From contig NZ_JAAGRY010000005.1 in assembly GCF_015707995.1 (NCBI RefSeq), positions 1 to 64,000 on the forward strand: a DNA stretch of 64,000 nt, written 5' to 3'. The position numbers and the translations under genes are program-made. The notes beneath the pieces were generated by a model that worked only from the letters and a program-made list of their open reading frames with translations, made no database searches and was not told the origin of the DNA. Shown one piece after another: positions 55,642 through 63,511 of this stretch. Numbering within the stretch: position 1 is the stretch's first letter; the number at the start of each line of letters is the position of its first letter. Origin of the DNA: Microbacterium paulum. GTDB taxonomy: Bacteria; Actinomycetota; Actinomycetes; Actinomycetales; Microbacteriaceae.

Positions 55642-56161
55642 CCGTTCCTCCGAGCAGGAGGTGACGGGTGGAGCGCGCGAGCGCCGCACCGTCGACGTGC
55701 GGGAGTGGGCCGGTGGCATCCGGTTCTCGGCCTTCACGGCGATCATGCTCGGGCTCGTCGTCCTCGCCGTATTCGTGCTCGTGCCGACGGTGGGCACCTA
55801 TCTGTCGCAGCGCCAGCAGATCGCGGCGCTCGAGCAGTCGGTGCAGTTGACCACCGACCAGGTCGCGACCCTCGAGCAGCAGAAGCAGCGGTGGGCCGAC
55901 CCGGCGTACGTCACCTCGCAGGCCCGCGCGCGGCTGTACTACGTGCGCCCCGGCGAGGTCGTCTATCTCGTCGACGACGACCTGCCGCCCGCGTCGATCC
56001 CGCTCGACCAGAACCCGGTGAGCGAGGACGTGCACGAGACCCGGTCGGACTGGATGGCGCAGTTCGTGCGCTCGGTGACCACCGCGGGGCTCACGCAGAC
56101 GGCGACCGGGCCGTCGACCACGGGCGACGAGGCGGTCGACCCGACACCGACCACTCCGTGA
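55616..56161 (+). CDS. ftsB: septum formation initiator, FtsB/DivIC family
   Basis: 181 residues. Short basic cytosolic N-terminus, one membrane helix (about 38-58), then a coiled coil (QRQQIAALEQSVQLTTDQVATLEQQ) and RLYYVRPGEVVYLVD, which is typical of actinobacterial DivIC. Long Thr/Pro tail. Part of the FtsQ-FtsL-type divisome complex. The GTG is inside a strong hairpin; a later in-frame GTG at 55661 is the alternative. The conserved eno-ftsB neighbourhood supports it. Confidence 0.88.
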   Translation: MRRPTAPLSRSSEQEVTGGARERRTVDVREWAGGIRFSAFTAIMLGLVVLAVFVLVPTVGTYLSQRQQIAALEQSVQLTTDQVATLEQQKQRWADPAYVTSQARARLYYVRPGEVVYLVDDDLPPASIPLDQNPVSEDVHETRSDWMAQFVRSVTTAGLTQTATGPSTTGDEAVDPTPTTP

Positions 56162-56211
56162 GATCGGCGCCCGATCAGCCGTTCGTCAGCCCGCCCCGCT
56201 ACCCTTGAGGC

Positions 56212-56739
56212 GTGCCCCACCCCACGCTGAGTCCCGCGACCGACGCCGATCTCGAGGTCATGCGCGAGCAGCTCGGCCGGCCGATGCGCGGCGTCGTGGG
56301 CATCGCGGCACGCTGCGTGTGCGGCAACCCGACGGTCGTCGCGACCGAGCCGCGGCTGCCCGAGTCGGCGGGGAGCACGCCGTTCCCGACGTTTTACTAC
56401 CTGACCCACCCCGGTGCGACCGCGGCCATGTCGGCCCTCGAAGCGGGGCAGGTGATGCGCGAGTTCACCGAACTGCTCGAAACGGATGCCGAGGTCGCGG
56501 CCGCCTATCGCGCCGCCCACGAGGCGTACCTCTCCGACCGGGCCGTCTACGGCGAGGTGCCCGAGATCGAGGGGGTGTCGGCGGGAGGCATGCCGACGCG
56601 CGTCAAATGCCTGCACGCCCTCGCCGGGCACGCGCTCGCGGCGGGGCCGGGGGTCAATCCGATCGGCGACCTCGCGCTCGCGCGCGGCGACTGGTCGGCC
56701 GAGCGGTGCACGTGTGCGCAGCCGCGGGAGGCCGGGTGA
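56212..56739 (+). CDS. DUF501 protein
   Basis: 175 residues, soluble. Features: GVAARCVCGNPTVV-like CxC near residue 37, FPTFYYLTHPGATAAMS, RVKCLHALAGHALA and the C-terminal RCTCAQ; three Cys/His groups suggest a metal site. Function unknown; normally found between ftsB and ppx or the S8 gene. GTG start six bases after TACCCT (56200-56205), so it has its own promoter. Stop overlaps the protease start. Confidence 0.88.
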   Translation: MPHPTLSPATDADLEVMREQLGRPMRGVVGIAARCVCGNPTVVATEPRLPESAGSTPFPTFYYLTHPGATAAMSALEAGQVMREFTELLETDAEVAAAYRAAHEAYLSDRAVYGEVPEIEGVSAGGMPTRVKCLHALAGHALAAGPGVNPIGDLALARGDWSAERCTCAQPREAG

Positions 56740-58082
56740 CCGTCACCCCCCGCCGCGTGGGGCGTCTCGCCCTCGTCCCGCTCACAATCGCGATCGCCGC
56801 ACTCCTGACGGGGGCGACCTTCGTGCCCACCGTCGACCCGACGCCCTCACCGGGAGTCGGGGCAGCGGCGCAAGACCCCGCGCGCGCCGCGGAATACTGG
56901 CTCGACGAGTACGGGGTGCGGACGGCCTGGCAGACGACGCGCGGCAAAGGCTCGACGATCGCGATCATCGACACCGGCATCGGCCGTTCACCGGTCGAGT
57001 TCGCGGGGGCCGTCGCGGGCGGTGCCGACTTCTCGGGAGTGGGCGCCTCCGACGGCCGCCTCCCGGTGGGTGCGGTCGACTCCAATCACGGCAGCTGGGT
57101 GGCCTCGCTCGCGGCCTCCCGCGGCACGGGCGCCGACACCGGCATGATCGGGGTCGCGCCCGAGGCGCAGCTGCTGTCGATCTCGATCGGGTTCGGCGCC
57201 TCGTCGTCGGTGCCGTTCGTCGAGCAGGTGGCGAGCGCCATGCGCTGGGCGGTCGACAACGGCGCCGACATCATCAACCTGTCGTTCACGACGAACACCC
57301 TGTCGTGGGATCAGAGCTGGGACAGCGCCTTCCAGTACGCGTTCGACCACGACGTCGTCGTGATCGTCGCCGCCGGCAACAAGGGCAGCGGCACCGACGA
57401 AGTCGGCGCGCCCGCGACGATCCCGGGAGTGCTGACCGTGGGTGGCGTCAACCGTGCCGGGCAGGCGAGCGAAGAGGCATCCACGCAGGGCATCACGATC
57501 GGCATCTCGGCCCCGAGCGAGGAGCTCCTGGGCGTCTCGGCCGACGGGCAGTTGGTGGTCTGGAACGGCACGAGCGGCGCCGCGCCGATCGTCGCGGGCA
57601 TCGCTGCGCTCGTGCGCTCGGCGCACCCCGAACTCGACGCCGACAACGTCATCAACCGCATCATCCGCACGGCGCGGCCCGCGGCCGCCGCGACGGCGAG
57701 CCCCGACCCGAAGTACGGCTACGGCCTGGTGGATGCCGCGGCGGCCGTGAGCGCCAACGTGGCATCCGTCTCGAGCAGCCCGCTCGGCATGACCCTGAAG
57801 GAATGGGTGCGCCTGTACCGGCGCGCCGACGTCGACCCGGCGCCGCAGCCGTCGTCATCGCCGGTCACCCTGCCCGACCTGCCGGCGGCCGACCGGGTCG
57901 ACGCGCGCTCGCCCCTGCTGCCCACCGCCGACACCCTGCGCTACGGCACGGTGCCGCTCATAGCCGGGACCCTGGCGGCTATACTGGTGGCGCTCGGTGT
58001 CACTGCTGCTGCCCGGCGCATCAGATCGGAGCGCGCACCTCGTACTCCGAGTCGCCCATCCAAGGAGTACTTCCACCTGTGA
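56736..58082 (+). CDS. mycosin-like subtilisin (S8) membrane-anchored protease
   Basis: 448 residues. Signal sequence (about 8-30), subtilisin domain with the triad Asp79 (IAIIDTGIG), His118 (DSNHGSWVASL) and Ser280 (GTSGAAPIVAG), oxyanion Asn in VAAGNKGSG; then a Pro/Ser linker and a C-terminal membrane helix (about 407-428) with a short basic cytosolic tail. This is the MycP layout, but no ESX genes are nearby. The helix contains two ATA codons, very rare here, one inside TATACT (57980-57985), a possible promoter for ndh. GTGA overlaps at both ends. Confidence 0.9.
   Translation: MTVTPRRVGRLALVPLTIAIAALLTGATFVPTVDPTPSPGVGAAAQDPARAAEYWLDEYGVRTAWQTTRGKGSTIAIIDTGIGRSPVEFAGAVAGGADFSGVGASDGRLPVGAVDSNHGSWVASLAASRGTGADTGMIGVAPEAQLLSISIGFGASSSVPFVEQVASAMRWAVDNGADIINLSFTTNTLSWDQSWDSAFQYAFDHDVVVIVAAGNKGSGTDEVGAPATIPGVLTVGGVNRAGQASEEASTQGITIGISAPSEELLGVSADGQLVVWNGTSGAAPIVAGIAALVRSAHPELDADNVINRIIRTARPAAAATASPDPKYGYGLVDAAAAVSANVASVSSSPLGMTLKEWVRLYRRADVDPAPQPSSSPVTLPDLPAADRVDARSPLLPTADTLRYGTVPLIAGTLAAILVALGVTAAARRIRSERAPRTPSRPSKEYFHL
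57980..57985 (+). promoter_or_regulatory. possible internal -10 box for ndh
   Basis: TATACT within the S8 coding sequence, using a rare ATA codon. A start near 57992 would leave about 87 bases before ndh. No convincing -35. Confidence 0.3.
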
Positions 58083-59635
58083 CTCACACAGCGTCCAGCA
58101 CTGCCGATTCCACGGTCGGTCGCACGGTTCCCAAGATCCTCGTCGTCGGCGGTGGCTACGCCGGTTTCTACACCGCATGGAAGCTCGAGAAGCACCTGCG
58201 CAAGGGTGAGGCCGAGGTCACGATCGTCGACCCGCTGCCCTACATGACCTACCAACCCTTCCTGCCCGAGGTCGCCGCCGGCGAGATCGAGGCGCGCCAC
58301 GCCGTGGTGGGGCTTCGCCGTCACCTGAAGAAGACGCGCGTCATCACCGCGAAGGTCACCGGCATCGACCACGCGCACCGCACGGCGACCATCACGCCGG
58401 AGTACGGCGAGCCGTGGCAGGAGAGCTACGACCAGATCGTCGTGACCGCCGGTGCCGTCTCTCGCACGTTCCCCATCCCGGGCATCGCCGAGAACGCGAT
58501 CGGTCTGAAGAGGATCGAAGAGGCCGTGGCGGTGCGTGACCGCATCCTCTCGAACTTCGACCGTGCCGCGAACCTCCCCGCCGGGCCTGAGCGTGACCGG
58601 CTGCTCACCGTCGTCGTCGTGGGCGGCGGCTTCGCCGGGATCGAGGTGTTCGCCGAGCTGCGCGCCCTGGCATCCTCGCTGCTGAAGAACTACCCGCAGC
58701 TGCAGTTCGACGACACGCACTTCCACCTCATCGAGGCGATGGGGCGGATCATGCCCGAGGTATCGCTGAAGACGAGCGAGTGGGTGCTGAAGGATCTCGC
58801 CAAGCGCGGCGCCAACGTGCACCTCGACACCCAGGTGACCGGTGCCGTCGACGGCAACGTCGAGTTGTCGACGGGCGAGGTCATCCCGAGCGACCTGATC
58901 ATCTGGACCGCTGGTGTCATGGCGAACCCGACCGTCGTGCGCGGGGGAGACCTGCCCGTCGAAGAGCGTGGCCGCATCCGCACCCGCGCCGACCTGCGTG
59001 TCGGTTCGGAAGACGAGATCGTGGCGGATGCCTGGGCCGCGGGTGACGTCGCCGCCGTTCCCGACCTCACCGGCAAGGGCGTCGGCGGCTATTGCGTGCC
59101 GAACGCGCAGCACGCCGTCCGCCAGGCGAAGCTGCTCGCGAAGAACATCGTCGCCGACCTGCGCGGCGAGCTGCCCCGCCAGTACATCCACCACAACCTC
59201 GGGGCCGTCGCGGGCCTCGGCCTCTACAACGGCGTGTTCCAGTCGGGCAAGATCGCCCTCAAGGGTTTCATCGCCTGGTGCGCGCACCGCGCCTACCATG
59301 GCCTGGCCATGCCGTCGTGGGAGCGCAAGTGGCGCGTCATCGGCGACTGGTGGCACAACTTCTGGCTGCACCGCGACAACGTGTCGCTCGAGACCGTGCA
59401 GAACCCGCGTTACTTCTTCGAGGAGTTCGCCGCGCGCCCGCGACCGGCAGCGCCCGAGGCTGCTCCGGCGGCGCCGGCTGCCCCCGCAGCCCCGGCGATC
59501 GACCCGAAGTCGGTGAAGGCCGAGAAGACCACTGCGGCCCCCGAGGCATCCGCCTCGGCTGCTGAGAAGGCCGCGCCGGCGAAGAAGGCCGCGGCAAAGA
59601 AGGCCCCCGTCAAGAAGGCGGATGCCTCGGCCTGA
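58079..59635 (+). CDS. ndh: type II NADH dehydrogenase
   Basis: 518 residues. Non-proton-pumping NADH:quinone oxidoreductase. Two nucleotide folds: VVGGGYAGFYTAW (about 21, FAD) and VVVGGGFAGIEVFAEL (about 180, NADH), then WAAGDVAAVPD and CVPNAQHAVRQAKLLAKNI; amphipathic C-terminal membrane-binding helices with WERKWRVIGDWWHNFW. Beyond these is an extra tail of about 70 residues rich in Ala/Pro then Ala/Lys (APAKKAAAKKAPVKK), histone H1-like. Ribosome site AAGGAG; GTG overlaps the protease stop. Confidence 0.93.
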   Translation: MTHTASSTADSTVGRTVPKILVVGGGYAGFYTAWKLEKHLRKGEAEVTIVDPLPYMTYQPFLPEVAAGEIEARHAVVGLRRHLKKTRVITAKVTGIDHAHRTATITPEYGEPWQESYDQIVVTAGAVSRTFPIPGIAENAIGLKRIEEAVAVRDRILSNFDRAANLPAGPERDRLLTVVVVGGGFAGIEVFAELRALASSLLKNYPQLQFDDTHFHLIEAMGRIMPEVSLKTSEWVLKDLAKRGANVHLDTQVTGAVDGNVELSTGEVIPSDLIIWTAGVMANPTVVRGGDLPVEERGRIRTRADLRVGSEDEIVADAWAAGDVAAVPDLTGKGVGGYCVPNAQHAVRQAKLLAKNIVADLRGELPRQYIHHNLGAVAGLGLYNGVFQSGKIALKGFIAWCAHRAYHGLAMPSWERKWRVIGDWWHNFWLHRDNVSLETVQNPRYFFEEFAARPRPAAPEAAPAAPAAPAAPAIDPKSVKAEKTTAAPEASASAAEKAAPAKKAAAKKAPVKKADASA

Positions 59636-59694
59636 CCCCACCCGGTCATCGAGCGAGCGGAGCCAGTCGACTCGCCGCCCCCGTGTCTCCAGCT

Positions 59695-59738
59695 CGCGAA
59701 ACCCCGCCGCGCCTCGCCGCGACCGGCGGGGTTTCGCG
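59695..59738 (+). terminator. terminator after ndh
   Basis: Perfect 15-bp stem CGCGAAACCCCGCCG (59695-59709) with 59724-59738; 14-base loop. Confidence 0.8.
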
Positions 59739-59752
59739 TCCTCGAGGGCGGA

Positions 59753-59758
59753 TACCCT
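59753..59758 (+). promoter_or_regulatory. -10 box of tRNA-Leu
   Basis: TACCCT; the expected start (about 59765) is within two bases of the mature tRNA 5' end. Confidence 0.5.
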
Positions 59759-59766
59759 GGGCTGAT

Positions 59767-59839
59767 GCCCCCGTAGCCCAATGGCAGAGGCAGGCGACTT
59801 AAAATCGCTTCAGTCTGGGTTCGAGTCCCAGCGGGGGCA
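59767..59839 (+). tRNA. tRNA with Leu anticodon UAA and a short variable loop
   Basis: Cloverleaf of 73 bases: acceptor GCCCCCG/CGGGGGC, discriminator A, D stem GCCC/AGGC (last pair C-A mismatched), anticodon stem GGCGA/TCGCT, loop CTTAAAA giving anticodon TAA, variable loop TCAGT of five bases, T arm CTGGG-TTCGAGT-CCCAG. No CCA encoded. Bacterial tRNA-Leu is normally class II with a long variable arm, so identity by anticodon only is uncertain. Confidence 0.85.
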
Positions 59840-60199
59840 CTCGATCGACGGGCGGTAGCGTCGAGATTGTGCCTTCGCCCAGCCCCCACGCCACCACCGA
59901 CCCCGCATTCGCGCGGGTCATCCCGATTACCGCATGAGCACCGAGGTGCGTACGTCATCACCGGCGATCGGGTAACCCTCGTGGACGAAGGGTTCGTGTG
60001 AGTCGCTTGACGATGCGCCATGTGAGGCCCGCAGGCGGGCATCGAGCGAAGACCTGATCCGAAGCCATTTTTCCGGCCTTCTGTCGGTTGCGTGTCCGCC
60101 GACCCTAGTACATTGGAGAAGTCTCATCTTTGTGTCGGCATTGAACCGTCGATGTGCGGCGCGATCGAGGCGTTTCTTTCCCCGCATCACAGGAGAACC
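59840..60199. other. 360-base region without a clear gene
   Basis: Holds a possible leaderless micro-ORF (59869-59937) and, overlapping it by ATGA, a 13-codon frame from 59934. The later part is less GC-rich (CTAGTACATTGGAG near 60107, a T-run near 60068) and probably carries the promoter of the gene at 60200. Nothing else recognised. Position after a tRNA gene would suit remnants of an integrated element. Confidence 0.6.
59869..59937 (+). CDS. possible 22-residue leaderless micro-ORF
   Basis: GTG at 59869 follows TAGCGT (59856-59861) by seven bases, nearly the spacing used by leaderless genes here. The peptide is Pro/Ser-rich then ARVIPITA. May be a leader peptide, a truncated gene remnant or chance. 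Confidence 0.25.
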   Translation: MPSPSPHATTDPAFARVIPITA

Positions 60200-61036
60200 A
60201 TGACCGACGCACCCCCGCCGCCGTCCACTCAGCAGCCGCAGTACCCCGTTTACGCCCCGCCCGCCACCAAGCCCGCCAACAACGTCCTCGGCATCGTCGC
60301 GCTCGTCGTCTCGGCCCTGGGCTTCGTGTTCGCGTGCATCCCCGGCGCGCTGATCATCGGGTGGCTCCTCCTGCCGATCGGCTTCATCCTCGGCATCGTC
60401 GCGGTGTGCCTCAAGGGCAAGGCCAAGTGGCAGGGCATCACGGCCATCGTGCTGTCGGTCGTGGGAACGGTCGTCGCCGCCATCGTGTTCATGGTGGTCG
60501 TTGCGACCTCGGTCAGCAGCGCGATCGACGACGCCAGTGGCGGAGACATCACGGTCAGCGAGTCGCCGTCCGCGTCGACCAAGGGCGACGACGCCGCGGG
60601 TGACTCGGAGGTCGGCACGCGCGAGAACCCTATCGCACTCGGCACGGCGTTCTCGAATGACGACTGGACGGTCGTCATCAACTCCGTCACCCCCAACGCC
60701 GCGGAACAGATCAACGCCGCCAACGGCTACCCGCAGGAGGCGGACCCCGGTACGGAGTTCCTTCTTATCAACTACACCGTCACGTACACGGGTGACGACG
60801 CCGACGGCCAGTACCCGGCGATGGTGCAGATCGAGTACGTCACCGGAGGCGGCGTCACGGTGAACGCGCTCGACAAGTTCGTGGTCGCGCCGGACGCGAT
60901 CAACTCCACCAGCGTGCTTTACACGGGCGCGACGGTGACCGGCAACACCGCCATCCAGGTGCCGAGCCCCGTCGACGGCGTCCTCGTGGTCACACCGGGC
61001 ATGTTCGGTGACGAGGTGTTCGTCGCGGTCCAGTAG
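60200..61036 (+). CDS. DUF4190/DUF4352-type membrane-anchored protein
   Basis: 278 residues. Cytosolic Pro/Gln-rich N-terminus (1-28), two to three membrane helices (about 30-95) of DUF4190 type, an acidic Ser linker, then a DUF4352-like immunoglobulin-fold domain outside the cell (GTRENPIALGTAFSNDDW, FLLINYTVTYTGDDADG). Function unknown. Ribosome site AGGAGA six bases before the ATG. Confidence 0.78.
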   Translation: MTDAPPPPSTQQPQYPVYAPPATKPANNVLGIVALVVSALGFVFACIPGALIIGWLLLPIGFILGIVAVCLKGKAKWQGITAIVLSVVGTVVAAIVFMVVVATSVSSAIDDASGGDITVSESPSASTKGDDAAGDSEVGTRENPIALGTAFSNDDWTVVINSVTPNAAEQINAANGYPQEADPGTEFLLINYTVTYTGDDADGQYPAMVQIEYVTGGGVTVNALDKFVVAPDAINSTSVLYTGATVTGNTAIQVPSPVDGVLVVTPGMFGDEVFVAVQ

Positions 61037-61053
61037 CCGACCGCGCGTGAGGG

Positions 61054-61083
61054 CGGAGGCCGGGGGTACACCCCCGGCCTCCG
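61054..61083. terminator. terminator between the DUF4352 and VOC genes
   Basis: 13-bp perfect stem (61054-61066 with 61071-61083) and a TACA tetraloop; serves convergent genes. Confidence 0.8.
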
Positions 61084-61088
61084 GCGTC

Positions 61089-61475
61089 TTACGACGGATT
61101 GTGCATGAACTCGAGGCGGATGCCGTTGTCGTCCTCGACGAACGAGGCGTAGTAGCGGTCGCTGAAGCGCGGGTACAGCTTCGGCTCGCGGACGACCGTC
61201 CACCCGGCATCCACGGCGATGCGATGCAGCCTGTCCACCTCGTCCCGCGAGTCCACGGCGAAGGCGAGGTGCTGCCATCCTGCCCGGCCGTGCCGATGCT
61301 CGCCGGCCTCGCGCGTCGGCAGCACGATGAACTCCGTCTCGCCCTCCGCCCACCACGACGCCCCGTTGCCCCCGTCGCTGCGCTGGAGGCCGAGGGCGGT
61401 GAGGATCGGGTCGAACTGGACGACCGCGCGCGGCACGTCTTTGACGCTGACGCCGATGTGATCGAAGAGGGGCAT
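61089..61475 (-). CDS. VOC family (glyoxalase/dioxygenase fold) protein
   Basis: 128 residues. Starts PLFDHIGVSVKDV with the first metal-ligand His, then WAEGETEFIVLPT, HLAFAVDSRDEVDRLH and the C-terminal DDNGIRLEFMHNP with Glu. A single VOC module; substrate unknown. CAGACT (61487-61482) six bases before this ATG favours it over an ATG six codons upstream. Confidence 0.82.
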   Translation of the reverse strand: MPLFDHIGVSVKDVPRAVVQFDPILTALGLQRSDGGNGASWWAEGETEFIVLPTREAGEHRHGRAGWQHLAFAVDSRDEVDRLHRIAVDAGWTVVREPKLYPRFSDRYYASFVEDDNGIRLEFMHNPS

Positions 61476-61508
61476 CCGCCCAGTCTGACGCATCGCGCCG
61501 GGCGACGC

Positions 61509-62450
61509 TCAGACGCCGGGGAACGTCACCCCGGTGAGCTCCTGGCTCACGTCCCAGACTCGCCGCGCCTCGTCAGAGCTCTGCAGGCGCGAGTACAGCG
61601 TCTGTTCGGCGGGCTTGCCGCCGAGCCCGCGGAAGCCGTCGGGACCGTAGAACCTTCCCCCCTGATCACCCGGCGCGGTCGCGGCCATCAGCGCGGGTTG
61701 CGCCGCGCTTTCGACGGTGCCGAGAACCCCGAGGCGGGAGAACAGCGAGATCAGGGGGCGCCAGCGCACGGGTTCCGCTCGACCGATCTCCGGGCGGGCC
61801 GCCAGCAGGTTCGTCGGCGCGATGCCCGGGTGCGACAGGTCGACGGTGATCCCCCACCCCGCGGCCTTGCTGCGACGATCGAGTTTGAGACCGAACAGGC
61901 CGTACGCGATCTTCGACTGCGAGTACGCGGCCATGCTGTCGTACGAGCGCTCCCAGTTGAGATCGTCCCAGTTGATCGCGCCCTGGTTCGCGGCGATGCT
62001 CACCTGCAGCGTGACGCGGGCACGACCGGCCCGGAGCAACGGCATCAGGTGCCCGATCAGTGCGACGTGGCCCAGGTGGTCGGTGCCGAACTGCAGCTCG
62101 AAGCCGTCTGCGGTGACCTGCCGGGCCGGCGGGTTCATGACGCCGGCATTCCCGATGAAGATGTCGATCGGTACCTCTTCATCGCGCAGCGTCTCGCCGA
62201 GGGCGGCCACCGACGAGAGCGAGGACAGCTCGAGCGACCGGAGCGACACGGTCGCCTTCGGTGCGCTCTCGCGGATCGTCGTGATCGCCGCCTCGCCTTT
62301 GCGGGCGTTCCGCACCGGCAGGACGAGGTCGGCTCCCGCAGCGGCGAGCTGCGTCGCCATGACGAGTCCCATCCCGTCGCTGCCGCCGGTGAGGACGACG
62401 CTCTTTCCGGACAGATCGGGCAGGGTGAGGGGTTCGATGCGGCGTGCCAT
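61509..62450 (-). CDS. short-chain dehydrogenase/reductase
   Basis: 313 residues. Cofactor loop TGGSDGMGLVMA, GNAGVMNPP, catalytic Ser region and YSQSK (Tyr-x3-Lys). Extended C-terminal part like retinol-dehydrogenase-type SDRs. GAAGGAG before the ATG at 62450. Divergent from an XRE regulator, which probably controls it. Confidence 0.9.
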   Translation of the reverse strand: MARRIEPLTLPDLSGKSVVLTGGSDGMGLVMATQLAAAGADLVLPVRNARKGEAAITTIRESAPKATVSLRSLELSSLSSVAALGETLRDEEVPIDIFIGNAGVMNPPARQVTADGFELQFGTDHLGHVALIGHLMPLLRAGRARVTLQVSIAANQGAINWDDLNWERSYDSMAAYSQSKIAYGLFGLKLDRRSKAAGWGITVDLSHPGIAPTNLLAARPEIGRAEPVRWRPLISLFSRLGVLGTVESAAQPALMAATAPGDQGGRFYGPDGFRGLGGKPAEQTLYSRLQSSDEARRVWDVSQELTGVTFPGV

Positions 62451-62523
62451 GTGACGGCTCCTTCGGAGGGTAGGGGGTGAGTGAGGGTGCTCGGTGACCA
62501 GACTGCGCCTTCGACGCGAAGGC

Positions 62524-62548
62524 ATCCACGGCCTGACGATCCGTGGAT
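62524..62548. promoter_or_regulatory. operator between SDR and XRE genes
   Basis: Perfect inverted repeat ATCCACGG-N9-CCGTGGAT; a further half-site CCGTGG lies at about 62556. Likely bound by the adjacent XRE protein. Confidence 0.6.
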
Positions 62549-62647
62549 ACCGCGTCCGTGGCGGCCGCCTCTCTCACCGGGGGATCGGCAGGTCCTGGAT
62601 GGTGCACCGCGGCGACGGTAGAAAGGAGGGCAGAAGAAAGGGATGCC

Positions 62648-63484
62648 ATGGACATCGACCGCACCGCACGGGCGGATTTCCTCCGCCTTCGGCGCGAGGC
62701 TCTGCAACCCGCCGACGTCGGTCTGCCGCGCGGGCAGCGCCGCCGTACGCGCGGATTGCGCCGCGAAGAGGTCGCTGCCCTCAGTCACATGTCGACCGGC
62801 TACTACGCGCGACTGGAACGCGCCCGCGGTCCGCAGCCTTCGGAGCAGATGATCGGCTCGATCGCGCAGGGGCTTCACCTGACGTTGCCCGAACGCGATC
62901 ACCTCTACCGGCTCGCCGGTCACACGCCGCCGACATCCGCAAGCGGCACCACCCAGCACATCGCGCCGGGCATGCTGCGCATTCTGGACCGTCTCGACGA
63001 CACGCCCGCCGAGATCGTGACCGAACTGGGCGAGACGCTGCGCCAGACCCGCATGGGCGTCGCTCTCGTGGGCGATCTCACCCGCTACACCGGCCGAGCG
63101 CGGAGCCTCGGCTACCGGTGGTTCACCGACCCTGAGACCCGCTCCCGCTACGCCCCCGGGGAGCATGAGCATCTTTCCCGCGTTTTCGTGTCGGGTCTTC
63201 GCGAGGCCGCCGTCCGGCGCGGACCCGATTCGCGCGCCGCTGATCTCGTCGACGCCCTCCTGCGTGAAAGCGATGAGTTCCGCGCCCTGTGGGAGCTCCA
63301 CGAGGTCGGGCTGCGGCCTGCCGCAGGCAAGAGTTTCCTCCATCCCGACGGGGGGCGCCTCGATCTCGACTGCCAGACGCTGCTCGATCCCGACCAGTCG
63401 CACCTGCTGCTCGTCTACACCGCCAGTCCCGGAAGTGAGAGCTATCAGAAGCTCGAGCTTCTGTCGGTCATCGCTGCGGCGTGA
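62648..63484 (+). CDS. XRE-family regulator with MmyB-like ligand domain
   Basis: 278 residues. N-terminal helix-turn-helix (RTRGLRREEVAALSHMSTGYYARLER is its core, residues about 32-60), then a PAS-like MmyB domain (LDDTPAEIVTELGETLRQTR onward) that in relatives binds fatty-acyl ligands. Ends YQKLELLSVI as usual for the family. Such proteins commonly control a divergent SDR, as here. Ribosome site AAAGGG seven bases upstream. Confidence 0.92.
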   Translation: MDIDRTARADFLRLRREALQPADVGLPRGQRRRTRGLRREEVAALSHMSTGYYARLERARGPQPSEQMIGSIAQGLHLTLPERDHLYRLAGHTPPTSASGTTQHIAPGMLRILDRLDDTPAEIVTELGETLRQTRMGVALVGDLTRYTGRARSLGYRWFTDPETRSRYAPGEHEHLSRVFVSGLREAAVRRGPDSRAADLVDALLRESDEFRALWELHEVGLRPAAGKSFLHPDGGRLDLDCQTLLDPDQSHLLLVYTASPGSESYQKLELLSVIAAA

Positions 63485-63511
63485 CATCGTTTGCACGGGA
63501 TGCGGTCTGAG

